A DNA stretch of 64,000 bases from the NCBI GenBank assembly GCA_001692895.1, contig KV748197.1:129813-193812 (forward strand), written 5' to 3'. This document shows, piece by piece, positions 1 to 10,589 of this stretch. The DNA comes from Cenococcum geophilum 1.58 (Eukaryota; Ascomycota; Dothideomycetes; Gloniales; Gloniaceae). Position 1 is the stretch's first letter, and the number at the start of each line of letters is the position of its first letter. A program made the position numbers and the translations under genes. The notes under the pieces were generated by a model. It was not told the origin of the DNA, made no database searches, and was given only the letters and a program-made list of their open reading frames with translations.

Positions 1-1144
1 TAATGGAGGCTTTAGAAGGTGATAAGACTATACTTAATAAGGTTCTTTAAAGCATAGATTTCCTTATTAATTATGTTAAAAATAAGCAGGAAGAACATGC
101 CGCTAATTAGAACCTCTTAGCGTCTCTTTTAATAATATGGTTTACCTTTAATAAGTACTACCAGCTAACTAATAAGACTCCTACGTACGCAGCGGCGCTG
201 CTCCTTAACCCTACTTATTAAAGAAAGTACTTTAACAATAACTAGGAGTATCTAGAGTAGCGCTTAGAAGGGATGATTAAACGAGCGATTAATGCTATAT
301 AAAAGCTATAGCAGAAGGAGTACAAATTTAAGCCTGTTAATAGTAAGACGACGTAGTAGAAAGATCTAGATCTTATTAAGAACTTATATCTACGCTATAA
401 GTATATTTAGGAACTTAAACGAGCGTCTTCTAATAATAAATTTAAGCGCTTTATTAATATAAGCACTATTTTAATATTCCTAACGTTACTAATATTTGGT
501 TTTAATTTTATAGGCAACGCCTCTATAATTAATCGCCGACACTTTTCTTAGCTAGTAGCTCGAACTATCTTAATAAAGCCTCTATTTACGTCTCTTACGT
601 ATAGCTATTAATATCCTCTCTATACTAGCTATGTCGGCTAAATCTAAATAAGTCTTTTTAGGCGCACGTTATATAATCTTATAGGAGCGTTTAAGCCTTA
701 AAGCAACAGTGGTGGAACAAACGGAGTGCTTAAAGAGCTGGATTTGTGAGGTAGTTAAATTAGGAGGCTTTATAACGGCAGATATCGCGCTTAATATAGA
801 GGCTATTGAAAAAGGGCTTAATTGGGCGCAGGATAATGATTTAGGCAATAATAAGGCAGCAGATGAGGCAGTAGATAAGGCAGTAGATGAGGATTCGGAG
901 TACAAATAAACTCTAAAAAGCTATCGCCGACTTCCTAATACGGGAATTAGGTAGACACGCGGCGTTAAGTATTTTAGTAAGACCTCTAAGGCCCTCTTCT
1001 ATACCAAAAATCTCACTAACTTCTATATTAGGTAATTAAGGTATAATTATATAATCAATATAATTAATTAAAATTAGAGTCGGTGATTATATAATAATCA
1101 GAATTAGGTTAGTAATTATAATTATTTAATTATTGCCAGGGCTG
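1..1144 (+). mobile_element. hAT DNA transposon, 3' part, RIP-degraded
   Basis: The 3' part of a hAT element whose start lies before the window. Bases 600-906 still read as the hAT C-terminal dimerisation region: a degraded counterpart of the SAEAERVFSGARRTISW block, followed by TECLKSWI and an acidic tail ending at the TAA at 907. Upstream only stop-riddled coding remains are visible. The element ends at 1144 with TTGCCAGGGCTG, the reverse complement of the classic hAT terminus CAGCCCTGGCAA. Directly beyond it copia coding sequence resumes, so the hAT sits inside the copia relic. The domain is read from sequence; the family assignment rests on the known hAT C-terminal motif. Confidence 0.75.
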
Positions 1145-1526
1145 TTTATAGGCTTCTAAATTAATTAAGATCGTACAAGTCAAACCCTTAAGCTATATTA
1201 GACGATGTATACTAAAAAGCTACTTAAATGGCTAAAAATGGACAACTGCAATCCGGTTAAGCTATTAATATTAGCTGGCACTATTCTAAAACCTAATATT
1301 AAAAGTCCCCTTAAGTATAATAATGCGACGGTATACTAACAGATTATTAGCTTTATAATCTACTTATTAAACTACACACGTCCTAATATTAGCTATGCTG
1401 TTAGTTAGCTAGGTTTATAATAGCACTAGAAGAATTACATTACCGCTTAAGTAAGCCGCTACTACAATATTTAAACGGCACTTTTGAAACTGGAATTACC
1501 TACTTAAATTAAATAATTTGCCTACC

Positions 1527-1713
1527 TGTCACAGTACGTGCCGACTGTCAAGGTACGAGGTACGAGGTGACTGTATATCATTGACAAACGATGTCGTGTG
1601 AGGATCTATGTAGGAGGTGAGGCGATATATATACACGTCGCTTAGGGGTCAGGTCTATGCTCGTGTTATGATAACACTGAGTTATAATAACGTGTCAGGT
1701 TAGTGCCGTAACA
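1527..1713 (-). repeat. Left LTR (3' LTR) of the non-coding LTR element
   Basis: 187 bp, ends TGTCAC...GTAACA. Compared with the right copy it carries eight changes, all CpA to TpA or TpG to TpA, and all lie in the last ~70 bp (from about 1648). The first ~120 bp are identical to the right copy apart from an N in the latter. Confidence 0.9.
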
Positions 1714-1959
1714 GTACATCCCCCTTCCAAGGCGAGCTCCTATAAGCCAAGTAACGGCAGTAAAAACACAGTGGTAAAAAAAATAGACACATAACGTGAG
1801 CGATAGGGTTATGACGGTCGGCATAGTTATAACGGTTTGGAACATCAAAATTCTACCAGATGCTTAATTACAGGTAAAATACTAGAACAAAGCATCGCAT
1901 AGCATTATAATATTACTAAGGTAGTATAAAGCCTTATTATTATATAAAAGAGGCTCTAT

Positions 1960-4286
1960 ATTAATATTTTATGGTGTTTCAGGCTCTGATCGCTCCTCAA
2001 TTAACCCCACAAAGTCGTCTATTTCGGTGTCGTCCTCATCCTCGTCTAACACCTTATCGTCACTGCTTGATCTATCTAGCCCTTCCTCATCCTCTACCTG
2101 TGTAGACTGTGTAGCCTATTAAGAATCCTTCTTTAGGCCCTTGCGGCGTCTCGTAGAGCAATAGAGCAAGCTATAGCCTCTGTAGCTGCGGTAGAGGAGT
2201 CCTCCTACTGCTTCTGTAGTGTTGCTAGGGCTTCTACCGTTAATTGTGCCTCCTCTACTGCCTCAGCAGCTGCCATATAGGCTTCTGGTGTCTTCTTCTT
2301 AATAGCGACGTTGTTTGCAACTGCTAACGCCTTTTGCGCCTTCTTTGAGCCCCTCTGTGCGCATCCTAGATTCCTCTTATGTTTATCTGCAATGCCTTTA
2401 GCCGTCTTTGCAGTAGCACGAGCCTCCTTCCTTTCTTAAACTTACCCCTGCGCAATTATAGCTGCATCCCGTTTATTTTTTCTACAGCGCTCCCTAGTAT
2501 TTTTAGCCTGCTACTTAGTCTCTTCTACTACTGCCTTAGCGGCGATAAGTGCTTTAGCTGATTCAGTAGTAAGAACTAATTAAGTAGAAAGCATTACCCG
2601 TTTCTTTTTCTTCCTAGCCCTTTTTTCTGCAGCGCCGTTACGAAGCTCAGTATTTTCTTACTGTAGTATTTCCATGCCTTCCTCTAATAAATCCATATGG
2701 CTCATAAGCTTCTTAACGACTACGTTAACTACGTTAGGTAAGGTATCTGGGTAACGGATTATATAGCTATACCAAGCTCAATCGGAGTGACTTTTTAGAG
2801 TCTTTAGATACAGAGGTAAGGATAAAAGCGTTAACTCATTTAGAGGGTGTAGACAGCAGTGATCTTTTTGGACTGGACTGGAGTGGATTTGAGCTCAAAT
2901 CCACTCCAGTCCAAATTACTTGTAGTTTAGCTCGTTCCTAAACAGGGCTAGCAGTCCAGTCCAGTCCAGTCCACTCCAACTTTAGTCCAGTCCAAAAAGA
3001 TCACTGGTAGACAGCTGTATAGAAGGTCCTTTTATAAGGCGTTAGAGGACTTAATTAGGGTTAAAAGGAAGGAGGCCTACTGCTTCAAAGGCGCTGTTAA
3101 TCAGTTCGGGGGTGTATATATAGGGTCAAATCTCGCCTAGAATTCTTAGAAAGTAGTCCCTATTAATACCAGTAACACCGCGAGCCGTATACTTGTCGAC
3201 TTTGGCTAAATAGAGGCGCTTAAGCACTAAAAAGATAACAAGATCTAGAGGCTGTAGGAGGTATGTTAAGTGGGGTGGAAGACAAATAGGTATAATCTTA
3301 TGGTTCCAGCAGAACTCCACAAAGTCGATATTAGTGTAAGAACTATATCCGTCCATAATAAGCAATCGATGTCCATATTCGATATCTAGGCTGTTAATTC
3401 TAGAGACCTCCCATGCTTCTACTCATCGGGTATGTCGTTCGAAATATTTAAGCCACTTAAAGCCCATTTCCCCATTTAACCAACCATTTTCTGTTATTCC
3501 AATTAAACAGTCTCCTACAGCTTCCTCTGCAGTCTCCCATAGAGAATCCATATACTACTGTCCTTTGAAAATGATAAATAGTGGAATCGTTTGCCCATAC
3601 ATGCCAATTACGTCCACCTGGGTAACCCATTCTCTATTCCCATCAATTGTCTTAAAATTAATAACTCCCTCTCTTAAAACAACTACCTTAGCGGCAAAAG
3701 CTAGTCCCATTGTGAAGCCCGTCTTATCCATATTCCATATATTAAATTCGTCAATATTATATCGGGTAACGGCATTATAGTAGTCGGAAAAGAACCTCTT
3801 AATACGGCCAGGGTCGTTATTAGCAAAAGCTCGTTCTTAATTAATTGAACGTACATAGCAGCAACGAAGCTCTTCTTGCCGTTTTAGGAAATTGTACACC
3901 CATTTCTGGCCCAAAGGTTCGATTTGAAGGTATCGAGGAAGGTCAGCATACTCCCGTCTAAGCACTATCGTCGCAATCGTTCGAACAGTATATTGGCGAC
4001 ATGGAAATCCGGCGTTAGCAAGATATATACAGTGCTGGGTAATCGCATCTTCGCCAGCAATAGTAATACGATTCTAGTTAATATGGGCGACTTTATAAGG
4101 CTGTTATTTTCCATCAAGGCGACGTCGAAATGTCTGCGGATCCAATCCATGGGCTTTTGCGCAGGCTTCCCGACTGCCATAAAGGCCAGAACGCCAGGCA
4201 ATGACAGCGATCTGTATAGTCTCGTCGAGGTCAGGTTGTAGAGGCCAGCGGGGCATTGTAGTGTTGATAATAATATTCTTAATCAC
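1960..4286 (-). pseudogene. pogo/Fot1-type transposase (HTH_psq - CENP-B HTH - DDE_1), broken
   Basis: Read 4286 to about 1960 on the minus strand. The N-terminus has the psq helix-turn-helix (AWRSGLYGSREACAKAHGLD), followed by a stop at about 4104. The CENP-B-like HTH follows (LGQKWVYNFLKRQ). The DDE_1 catalytic domain shows NMDKTGFTMG, then MDGYSSY at about 3350 and LLQPLDL at about 3250, which carry the three expected acidic residues. The last third is lysine- and glutamate-rich with coiled-coil character and ends in an acidic tail rich in D and E. Several in-frame stops are of CAA/CAG to TAA/TAG type. The 2857-3006 MITE interrupts the C-terminal third. Inactive. Confidence 0.9.
2857..3006. 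mobile_element. 150-bp hAT-type MITE
   Basis: Terminal inverted repeats of about 23 bp beginning CAGTGATCTTTTTGGACTGG, with an exact 8-bp target duplication GTAGACAG at 2849-2856 and 3007-3014, as hAT transposases make. The interior contains a palindrome around GAGCTC and short TCCAG repeats. It is inserted in the coding part of the Fot1 transposase and has no coding capacity. Confidence 0.93.
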
Positions 4287-4446
4287 GATGCAAGCATTTA
4301 AAATAAAGGTAAGTTTTCTAATGTTTTGATTTTAGGATCGGCAATATGCTTAATTGGGCGGGCGGTAAGTCTATTTAGGAAGGCGGTAAGGCCCCACCGT
4401 CATAACTATGCCGACCGTCATAACCCTATCGCTCACGTTATCCTCA

Positions 4447-4590
4447 TCCTTCCAGTCCTTAAAGGTTCTCGTCCTTCCAGTCCTTAAAGGTTCTCGTCCT
4501 TCCAGTCCTTAAAGTTTCTCGTCCTTCCAGTCCTTAAAGTTTCTCGTCCTTCCAGTCCTTAAAGGTCCTCGTCCTTACAGTCCTCAGACC
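4447..4590. repeat. 25-bp tandem repeat, 5-6 copies
   Basis: Unit TCCTTCCAGTCCTTAAAGG plus TTCTCG, five near-identical copies at 4447-4571 and a degenerate sixth. It lies in the internal part of the non-coding LTR element just outside the Fot1 terminus. Confidence 0.9.
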
Positions 4591-4728
4591 CTCCTACCTA
4601 TATCCCTACTACATCGCTCTCCGCTAGTGCTCGTCTCGAGCACTAAATAAAGCTAAAGGCAAAGGGGCAAAACGAAGGAGACAAGAAAAAATTTATCCAC
4701 GGGGTGTATGGCGGATATTGACACTTAA

Positions 4729-5215
4729 AAGGCTCAAAGTTGCGGAGATCGAGGTTAAGGCGTAGACTTGAAAGGCTCGGGGGTTACGGAGATCGAGGTT
4801 AAGGCGTAGACTCGAAAGGCTCGGGGTGCGGAGATCGAGATTAAGGCGTAGACTCGAAAGGCTCGGGGGTTACGGAGATCGAGGTTATTGCGTAGATTCT
4901 TGTCGCGGTAAACTTGAAGTACTATCTGTGCAAATTCGAAGACGGAGACGGAGACGGAGACGAGATCGTAACCCATAGTCTTACACTGTAATCAAGACAC
5001 AAGGAACATAGCCCGCAGGGTGTCTCCCTGCAGCCGGCTTGGAAACTTGGACGTGAAGCAGTAGCATGGCTAGAAACGGACTCGGAGACTGGGACTGAGA
5101 CGAGGAACCATAGCCCGCAGGGTGAACTCCCTGCAGCCGGCCTAGGAAACTCGGGTGGAGACTGAGAAGAGGAACCATAGCCCGTAGGGTGTCTCCCTGC
5201 AGCCGGCCTAGGAAA
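4729..5215. repeat. Two families of longer repeats inside the non-coding LTR element
   Basis: 4729-4890 holds about three 42-44-bp units containing CGTAGACTCGAAAGGCTCGG and GGAGATCGAGGTTAAGG. 5007-5215 holds three copies of a block with CATAGCCCGCAGGGTG, then CTCCCTGCAGCCGGC and GGAAACT, each able to form a CAGGG/CCCTG hairpin. Short reading frames here have no recognisable product. Confidence 0.8.
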
Positions 5216-5397
5216 CTCAGGTAGATGGAGAGATCGGCTCGGGTACTCGAATAGATTTGACAGAGATTTTACTGGGTCGGCATTGACGTGGAACGAGGGT
5301 AAGAATCCCGCCCGGGGTAGGGTCGTAGCTTTGGAACGTAGCTTTGGAACGGTGGAAACAAAGCCCTACCGGGGGCGTAGGTGATGACACGACATAC

Positions 5398-5584
5398 TGT
5401 CACAGTACGTNCCGACTGTCAAGGTACGAGGTACGAGGTGACTGTATATCATTGACAAACGATGTCGTGTGAGGATCTATGTAGGAGGTGAGGCGATATA
5501 TATACACGTCGCTCAGGGGTCAGGTCTGTGCTCGTGTCATGACAACACTGAGTCATAACAACGTGTCAGGTCAGTGCCGTGACA
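5398..5584 (-). repeat. Right LTR (5' LTR) of the non-coding LTR element
   Basis: 187 bp, TGTCAC...GTGACA, with an ambiguous base at 5411. Essentially unmutated copy of 1527-1713. TATATATA lies at 5496-5504. The sequence ATGTCGTGT at 5462-5470 is repeated in inverted form at 5387-5395 just inside the element. Confidence 0.9.
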
Positions 5585-6246
5585 CTACCTCTATATAAGC
5601 TTATATTACCTACTAGCTATAATATCTTTACTAACACTATATAGGGAACAGAATACAATCGGATATTATTCTAAGGCATAGCAGTTATACGCTATAGGGG
5701 AGCCGTAATTTAGATAGCTTAAAGGCAGAAGTTAACGGCATTAAGTTTAATAGAAGTAGAGATTATGGCAGTATTAAAAGGAGCAAGGTTAGTAATATAG
5801 CTTAAGAAGCTAATAAGAGATCTAGGGGAGAGAGACGACGATAATAATTCTTTTATCCCTACGCTCTATTGTGACAATAAAGGTATAGTTAACCTTTTAT
5901 ACGACATGAAATACTACTAGAAAGCTAAGCATATTAAGACTTAATACCTCTTTATACAAAACAATATAGTTTAGTAAGATTAACTTAAAGTGGTATATAT
6001 ACTAGGTAAAGATTAACCGAAAGATATACTTATAAAATAGCTACCAATTAACCAATTTATAAAGCACTGTGTAATGCTAGGAATTAGTAACTAATAGAGT
6101 AAGTAATAGAGGTTTTTTGCCTATTAGGTTTTCCCTTTGTATATAGGCCGAATGGCACTTATAAGGTATTTAGGAATAGCTTTATAATTACCTATTTAGG
6201 AAGCAGATAAGGAGAGCCTTATTAGTATAGGGGAGTATTAGAATTA

Positions 6247-8071
6247 ACGTGTTCCACTACTCAGTGAGCCATACTAGTCAGTAAGCCACCCTACCAAAAA
6301 AAGACATGTCTTTAATTAAATTAATTATGGCATCATAATACAACATTTAGAAGCTTTAAAAAGAAGGCAGAATGGCTCTTTTAATATAGGCTATTTAGAA
6401 TTAGTAGGTTTTAAGCTACCGACGAGCCGGATATCTGTATAATGTTAATTAATTAACTCTCTACTAACGCATTAACGGTATACTCCCCTAGGCGCTATCT
6501 AATACTAAAAAACAAAAGCTATAGCTATCTAAGGAGCAGTTACTTATTTAGTGGATCCTAGAGCTTAACTAACGCGGATTTCCCCCCTAGATTATTAATG
6601 TACGACGAATAGTAGACATATTACTTGCTATACGTAGCTAGAATCCTCCCCCTTAGCCAGTTAGTAAGAACTGGGTATTATAATTTATTAACGCTTAGTC
6701 AGAGCTTTAAACAAAGTTAAATTATAAATTCCACTTATAGCGCGCGAAATACAAAAATCCAAAGATAATAGGCCCGTGGTTTAAGCTCGTAGAGGAAACG
6801 CGTTAGGCGTATAGCATACTTAATAAAAATACCTATAACTTTAACAAGACTGGATTTATAATAGGTATAGCTATAGCTTTAAAGGTTGTTACTAGCTCTA
6901 ATACTATAGGCTATATAATTACTATGCAGCTAGGTAATTATAAGTAGGTAACAGCTATTAAAGCAGTTAACGCAACTAGGTGGTTTATTCTACCCTTTAT
7001 TATCCTAGCAGGAAAGCTCTACTAGGTAGGCTGGTATTAAGGCCTACCTACTAATTGGATACTTACTATTAGTGATAATGGCTAAACTATAGATGAGCTG
7101 GGGTATAAATGGATTTAGCATTTTAATAAGTGTACGCAGTCTTGTATAAAGGGAGTCTACTACCTTCTTATTCTTAATGGCCACGGTAGCCATATAACGC
7201 CTAAATTTAATTAATTCTGCACTGCTAATAAGATTATTACGCTTTATATGCCTGCGCATACCTTATACCTTCTTTAGCCGCTTAATATAAGCTGCTTCTC
7301 TCCTCTTAAGCACGCGTACGGAGAAGAGGTACTTACTCTTGCCCGCTAAGGAATCTATTATATTAATAAAGAAGAATTTCTATAGATATATAGAAAGGTA
7401 CGGCTATCTATCTTCTTAGATTAGAATATTAAAAGTGGATTTCTCGCTATAGGTCTATTGCCGTACAATCCTTAGCGCGTTTTATTGTTGCTTCTAGTCT
7501 TAGAGATCTCTCCACTAAGTACAGCTAATGGCCTAGCACCTTAATGGACGTCAGAAATACCACATACTACTACTTAACTAGAGCAGCAGGTAAGGCTTAT
7601 ATATGACCTTCTTCAGCGCCAGTTATAAAGCCCTAGTTAAGCAATTAATTAACTTATTAAAGGATGCGAAATAATAATATATTTAGCTGCTCTACTTATA
7701 AAGGAGAATTTAGAGCTTTATATAGCAAATTAACGTTGAAAACAGAAGTAATAGTAGCGCCGAAGGTATATTGTACAGGGAGGAGCTCTACAGGCCTAGG
7801 AGGGCCAGCGCTTAATTGAGACGTTGGATAATATATAGGTGGAGGAGACTCAGAGAGAGGCTACTTAGGTGCGCCAGCGCGCACTACTAATGTGCTCAAA
7901 TTGCTATATATAAGGCCATAACAGGCGTTAATGTACTAGTAACTAGAGAAGCTATAGGCTAGATTTCAATTCATTTTATTTTATTGTGGTAGAATAATCG
8001 TACAAAAACGTGTGTCGATTTTGGTGGGGTGGCTCACTGACTGGTGTGGCTCACTGAGCGGTGGAACACGT
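6247..8071 (+). mobile_element. pogo-family DNA transposon, 1.8 kb
   Basis: About 50-bp terminal inverted repeats starting ACGTGTTCCAC (6247 onward) and ending GTGGAACACGT (8071). The TA duplication is at 6245-6246 and 9625-9626. The right TA is displaced because a foldback element landed within the last 9 bp. The length is typical of Fot1-like elements. The transposase on the plus strand is heavily mutated by RIP. It was inserted in the copia 3' LTR, 11 bp from its start. Confidence 0.93.
6540..7900 (+). pseudogene. pogo/Fot1-type transposase, RIP-inactivated
   Basis: Ignoring stops, one can read a CENP-B-like HTH segment (VGKNWVYNFIN near 6670), the start of the DDE_1 domain (FNKTGFIIGIA near 6840), SDNGQT near 7070, LLILNGHGSHITP near 7165 and LLQPLNISCFSPLKHAYG near 7270. 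The C-terminal segment after 7450 resembles the usual Fot1 tail. Many glutamine and tryptophan codons have become stops. No single open reading frame survives. Confidence 0.85.
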
Positions 8072-8539
8072 TTACCTCAGCGAGCTCAGACGTGATTTTT
8101 TTAGCTAGCGTCGGAATAACCTACGCCGTCTTCCGAATTGCAAAATCACGTCTGAGAGGGTTTGGCGAGTTTTGTTAAAAACGTAAGCAAAATCCGCAAA
8201 ACGGATATTGCGGATATCTAATTTATTCATTCACACAACGCGTTATTATTAAACCCCATAGTCACATTTTTTTTAAGACTTAGGGCTTCTAAATGGTATT
8301 AATTTTATTATACGGCTATTGCTTGGTCCTGACATAATTTCGTTAAAGTTAAAAAACGCGTTGTTAAAAGCGTAACAATATATTATATCTATTAAATAGT
8401 CTACTAATATAGATAAAACTATACAGATATATAGATATCTACTACTTAAAGCTATTGCAACACCTAGTAGGTGCTATAGTTGGGTCCTTCCTTAAAAATA
8501 TCCTCCCTTGGCCCGGAGTGTCTCTGCTACTACTAGGGG

Positions 8540-8831
8540 GCAGAGCCTCGTGCAGAGCCTCGTGCAGAGCCTTAGTAGAGCTTTCGTGTAGAGCTTATGC
8601 AGGGCTTCGTGTAGAGCTTCGTGCAGAAACCTTAGCAGAGCTTCGTGCAGAGCTTCGTGTGGGGCTTCGTGCAGAGCTTCGTGCAAGAGCTTCGTGCAGA
8701 GCTTCGTGCAAAGCCTCGTGCAGAGCTTTCGTGCAAAGCTTCGTGCAGAGCTTCGTGCAGAGCTTCGTGCAGAGCTTCGTGCAGAGCCTCGTGCAGAGCT
8801 TCGTGCAGAGCTTCGTGCAGAGCCACGTGCA
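8540..8831. repeat. 12-bp minisatellite GCAGAGCTTCGT, array 1
   Basis: About two dozen tandem copies of GCAGAGCTTCGT with C/T variants. Because the unit is 12 bp it keeps several reading frames open on both strands (repeats such as ASCR or HEAL). These are a by-product of the repeat and not evidence of genes. A related run with ACGTGCAG units continues to about 8900. Confidence 0.92.
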
Positions 8832-9018
8832 GGCGTACAGACGTGTAACTGTGCAGACGTGCAGACGTTTCGTACGGGCGATTAATTGCAGAGACGTTTG
8901 TAGAGGACGATTGTATGGAGCGCTCGTACGGGCGTTTCGTACGCGGCCAATTGTAGAACCTTCCTAGTATATTTAAGCGCTGCGTGTTTAGTAGAAGCTT
9001 TGGAGCTCTTATAGCGGC

Positions 9019-9185
9019 TTCGAACAGAGCCTCGAGCAGAGCCTCGGGCAGAGCTTCGAGCAGAGCTTCGAGCAGAGCTTCGAGCAGAGCTTCGAGCAGA
9101 GCCCCGAGCAGAGCTTCGAGCAGAGCTTCGTGCGGAGCCTCGTGCGGAGCTTCGTGCAGAGCTTTTGCAGAGCTCCGTGCAGGTC
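9019..9185. repeat. 12-bp minisatellite, array 2 (AGCAGAGCTTCG)
   Basis: A second array in the same element, about 13 copies of the same 12-bp family in the variant with GAGC in place of GTGC. Confidence 0.9.
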
Positions 9186-9624
9186 TCCCCCTGAGCTTCG
9201 TTCCGCAGAGCTCTCGCAAAGCTCTACGCAGAGGGCTGGCGGCGTGGGCGTAAGCGTTCAGCGTTGGTGTTTACTGCGCGGCTCGGCGGTGCAGAGGTAG
9301 AATTAGGGCCTCTACGGCGACGAATTCCTCTTAACGTCGCGCGCGTATAAGGAGCTGAAGATCTCATAGCTTTATAGAGTAGGCTTTTCTCTATAATTTG
9401 GTGTAATTTTTATGTCGACAGGTATTGTGGGAGGGTAGATCAATTTTGTTAAAGTTGATGAGGTCTTCTCATATAAACGATGTTTAGGTTTTCTACAAAT
9501 CTCGCCAAAGTCCCTCAGACTAAGAAAACGATTGCCGTCCTAAATCAGCTTAGCGGACGGTGCGGATATTCCTATATCCGCACAATCGATTTCTTAGTCT
9601 GAGCTTCTGAGGTAAGGAACACGT

Positions 9625-9811
9625 TAGCATGAGGAATGCTGACTAAGCTCTGGACATATTGCGAGGTTGAAGTCCGCATGCAATCTATATAGACATTAAC
9701 CGCATCTACTGCATAACGAATCAATCAATATTTATCGTCTGCGTCATCTCTATCATTAATTAGACCCTCAAGATAGCTCCGCTGTGACCCCATGACCTTG
9801 TAATTCTAACA
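9625..9811 (+). repeat. Distal part of the copia 3' LTR
   Basis: Continues the LTR begun at 6236-6246 after the pogo and foldback insertions. It ends TAATTCTAACA, mirror of the LTR start. Little RIP is visible here compared with the first 11 bp. Confidence 0.8.
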
Positions 9812-10589
9812 TTGCGGGTACTGCCGTGTTGTAAATGACCTCATTAATTGGCTTTATTGGACGCCGTATTTTTAAGCCAGACAGCCAGACGCTAGATAGA
9901 ATGTTGATTGGCTGCTTAATCACCTTCAGGGCAGTTTTTTCAGGGCCGGCACTCAATCAAGAACCTCCGGTTTAAGAAAGCTGACGTCCGTATTTTGTAC
10001 ATTGTCCACCTGTCTACACACTATCCACTCGCACATATATATCAGGCTATTCAATATTTTCTAAACAATATAGATACATACGAGGGAATAGTCGACCATG
10101 ATAATTCACCGGCAGCCAATAACAGAGCGGTCTGCACGCAACCCCGCGAGGCTGGAGCCACGTAAAACTATGTCACACCAGTTTCTGTTGTAGAATAGCC
10201 ACGTCGGTTTCTGATGAAGGCTTATATTCTACTCTCTCTGCCTGCAGTGTTTAAGTTCCTATTGTCTCCTCCGTTAAATAATTTTTCAACATACTTTCTG
10301 GTTGAGATTTGAGACTCGTTTTCTTCGCTATATAACTCGGCTTTACCACGTGGCATTCGCACTGCGCTCTACCAGTTCCTTATTCTTGGGAAATCACTGC
10401 ATTATTCAATCTGAGATCTGGTACCGATATCTAAAAATCTCTTACTTTTCTCTATAGCTTTTCTAATACCTTGAAAGATCTTGTCACAAGCACTCGAATT
10501 TCATTCAAAGCACCAACCTGCTCTATTGTCAACGTCCTTTAAATACGATCATCCATCGCGGAATCGCTATACCCACCACGACAAAAATA
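9812..10589 (+). other. Non-repetitive DNA, possible promoter/leader
   Basis: 778 bp of balanced base composition without transposon similarity. The stretch 10200-10500 is pyrimidine-rich with many TCTC runs, as in fungal promoters and leaders, and precedes the ATG at 10590. No convincing coding sequence is seen. Confidence 0.4.

Larger units (their letters stand above)
1794..4438 (-). mobile_element. Fot1/pogo-family DNA transposon
   Basis: Near-perfect terminal inverted repeats of about 43 bp (1794-1836 and 4396-4438, starting ACGTGAGCGATAGGG) are flanked by the TA duplication (1792-1793, 4439-4440) typical of Tc1-mariner/pogo elements. It lies within the non-coding LTR element. It encodes a degraded transposase on the minus strand and contains a 150-bp MITE at 2857-3006. 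Subtracting the MITE gives about 2.5 kb, slightly long for Fot1 because of a long coiled-coil C-terminal part. Confidence 0.93.
1527..5584 (-). mobile_element. Non-coding LTR retrotransposon (TRIM/LARD-like), minus orientation
   Basis: Two 187-bp direct repeats (1527-1713 and 5398-5584) with TGTCAC...GTGACA ends flank about 1 kb of internal DNA once the Fot1 element at 1794-4438 is removed. The 5-bp target duplication CTACC lies at 1522-1526 and 5585-5589, inside copia coding DNA. No gag or pol is visible; the internal DNA is tandem repeats. Minus orientation is supported by a purine tract (GGAAGGGGGATGTAC when read on minus) next to the left LTR. A 9-nt sequence at 5387-5395, 2 nt inside the right LTR, is complementary to LTR positions 5462-5470, about 30 nt downstream of a TATATATA stretch (5496-5504). 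This is compatible with self-priming, which is an inference. Confidence 0.85.
8072..9615. mobile_element. Foldback / Mutator-like non-autonomous element with minisatellite
   Basis: Begins TTACCTCAG and ends CTGAGGTAA, with longer imperfect inverted ends of about 100 bp, each containing its own hairpin (CTCAGACGTGATTTT at left; CAGACTAAG at right). A perfect 9-bp target duplication GGAACACGT lies at 8063-8071 and 9616-9624, typical of Mutator-like elements. The interior is mostly a 12-bp minisatellite in two arrays plus AT-rich spacer and encodes no recognised protein. The ends are much less mutated than the surrounding pogo and copia DNA, so this insertion is younger. Confidence 0.85.
1145..9811 (+). 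mobile_element. Ty1/copia retrotransposon, 3' part, in pieces
   Basis: Remains of a copia element, found in three blocks: 1145-1526, 5590-6246 and 9627-9811. Block 1 holds the end of reverse transcriptase (YTKKLLKWLKMDNCNPVK, then TRPNISYAV). Block 2 holds RNase H and the pol C-terminus (TLYCDNKGIVNLL, KHIKTQYLF, KQLPINQFIKHC, with stops from CAA/CAG to TAA/TAG). A GGGGAG polypurine tract precedes the 3' LTR, which starts at 6236 as TATTAGAATTA (originally TG) and ends at 9811 as TAATTCTAACA, an inverted match. The LTR is therefore about 196 bp when the insertions are removed. The 5' half lies outside the window. Later insertions: hAT, LTR element, pogo, foldback element. Confidence 0.85.

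Noticed and set aside
3924..4241. 105-residue plus-strand frame
   Set aside because: Opposite strand of the Fot1 transposase coding region.
4755..5178. Two minus-strand frames of 65-73 codons
   Set aside because: Built from tandem repeats in a non-coding LTR element; no retroviral gag similarity.
8455..9253. Several overlapping long reading frames on both strands (repetitive ASCR, HEAL, ALLE type peptides)
   Set aside because: They are a consequence of a 12-bp minisatellite whose length is a multiple of three; no start context, no conservation, stops appear as soon as the array ends.
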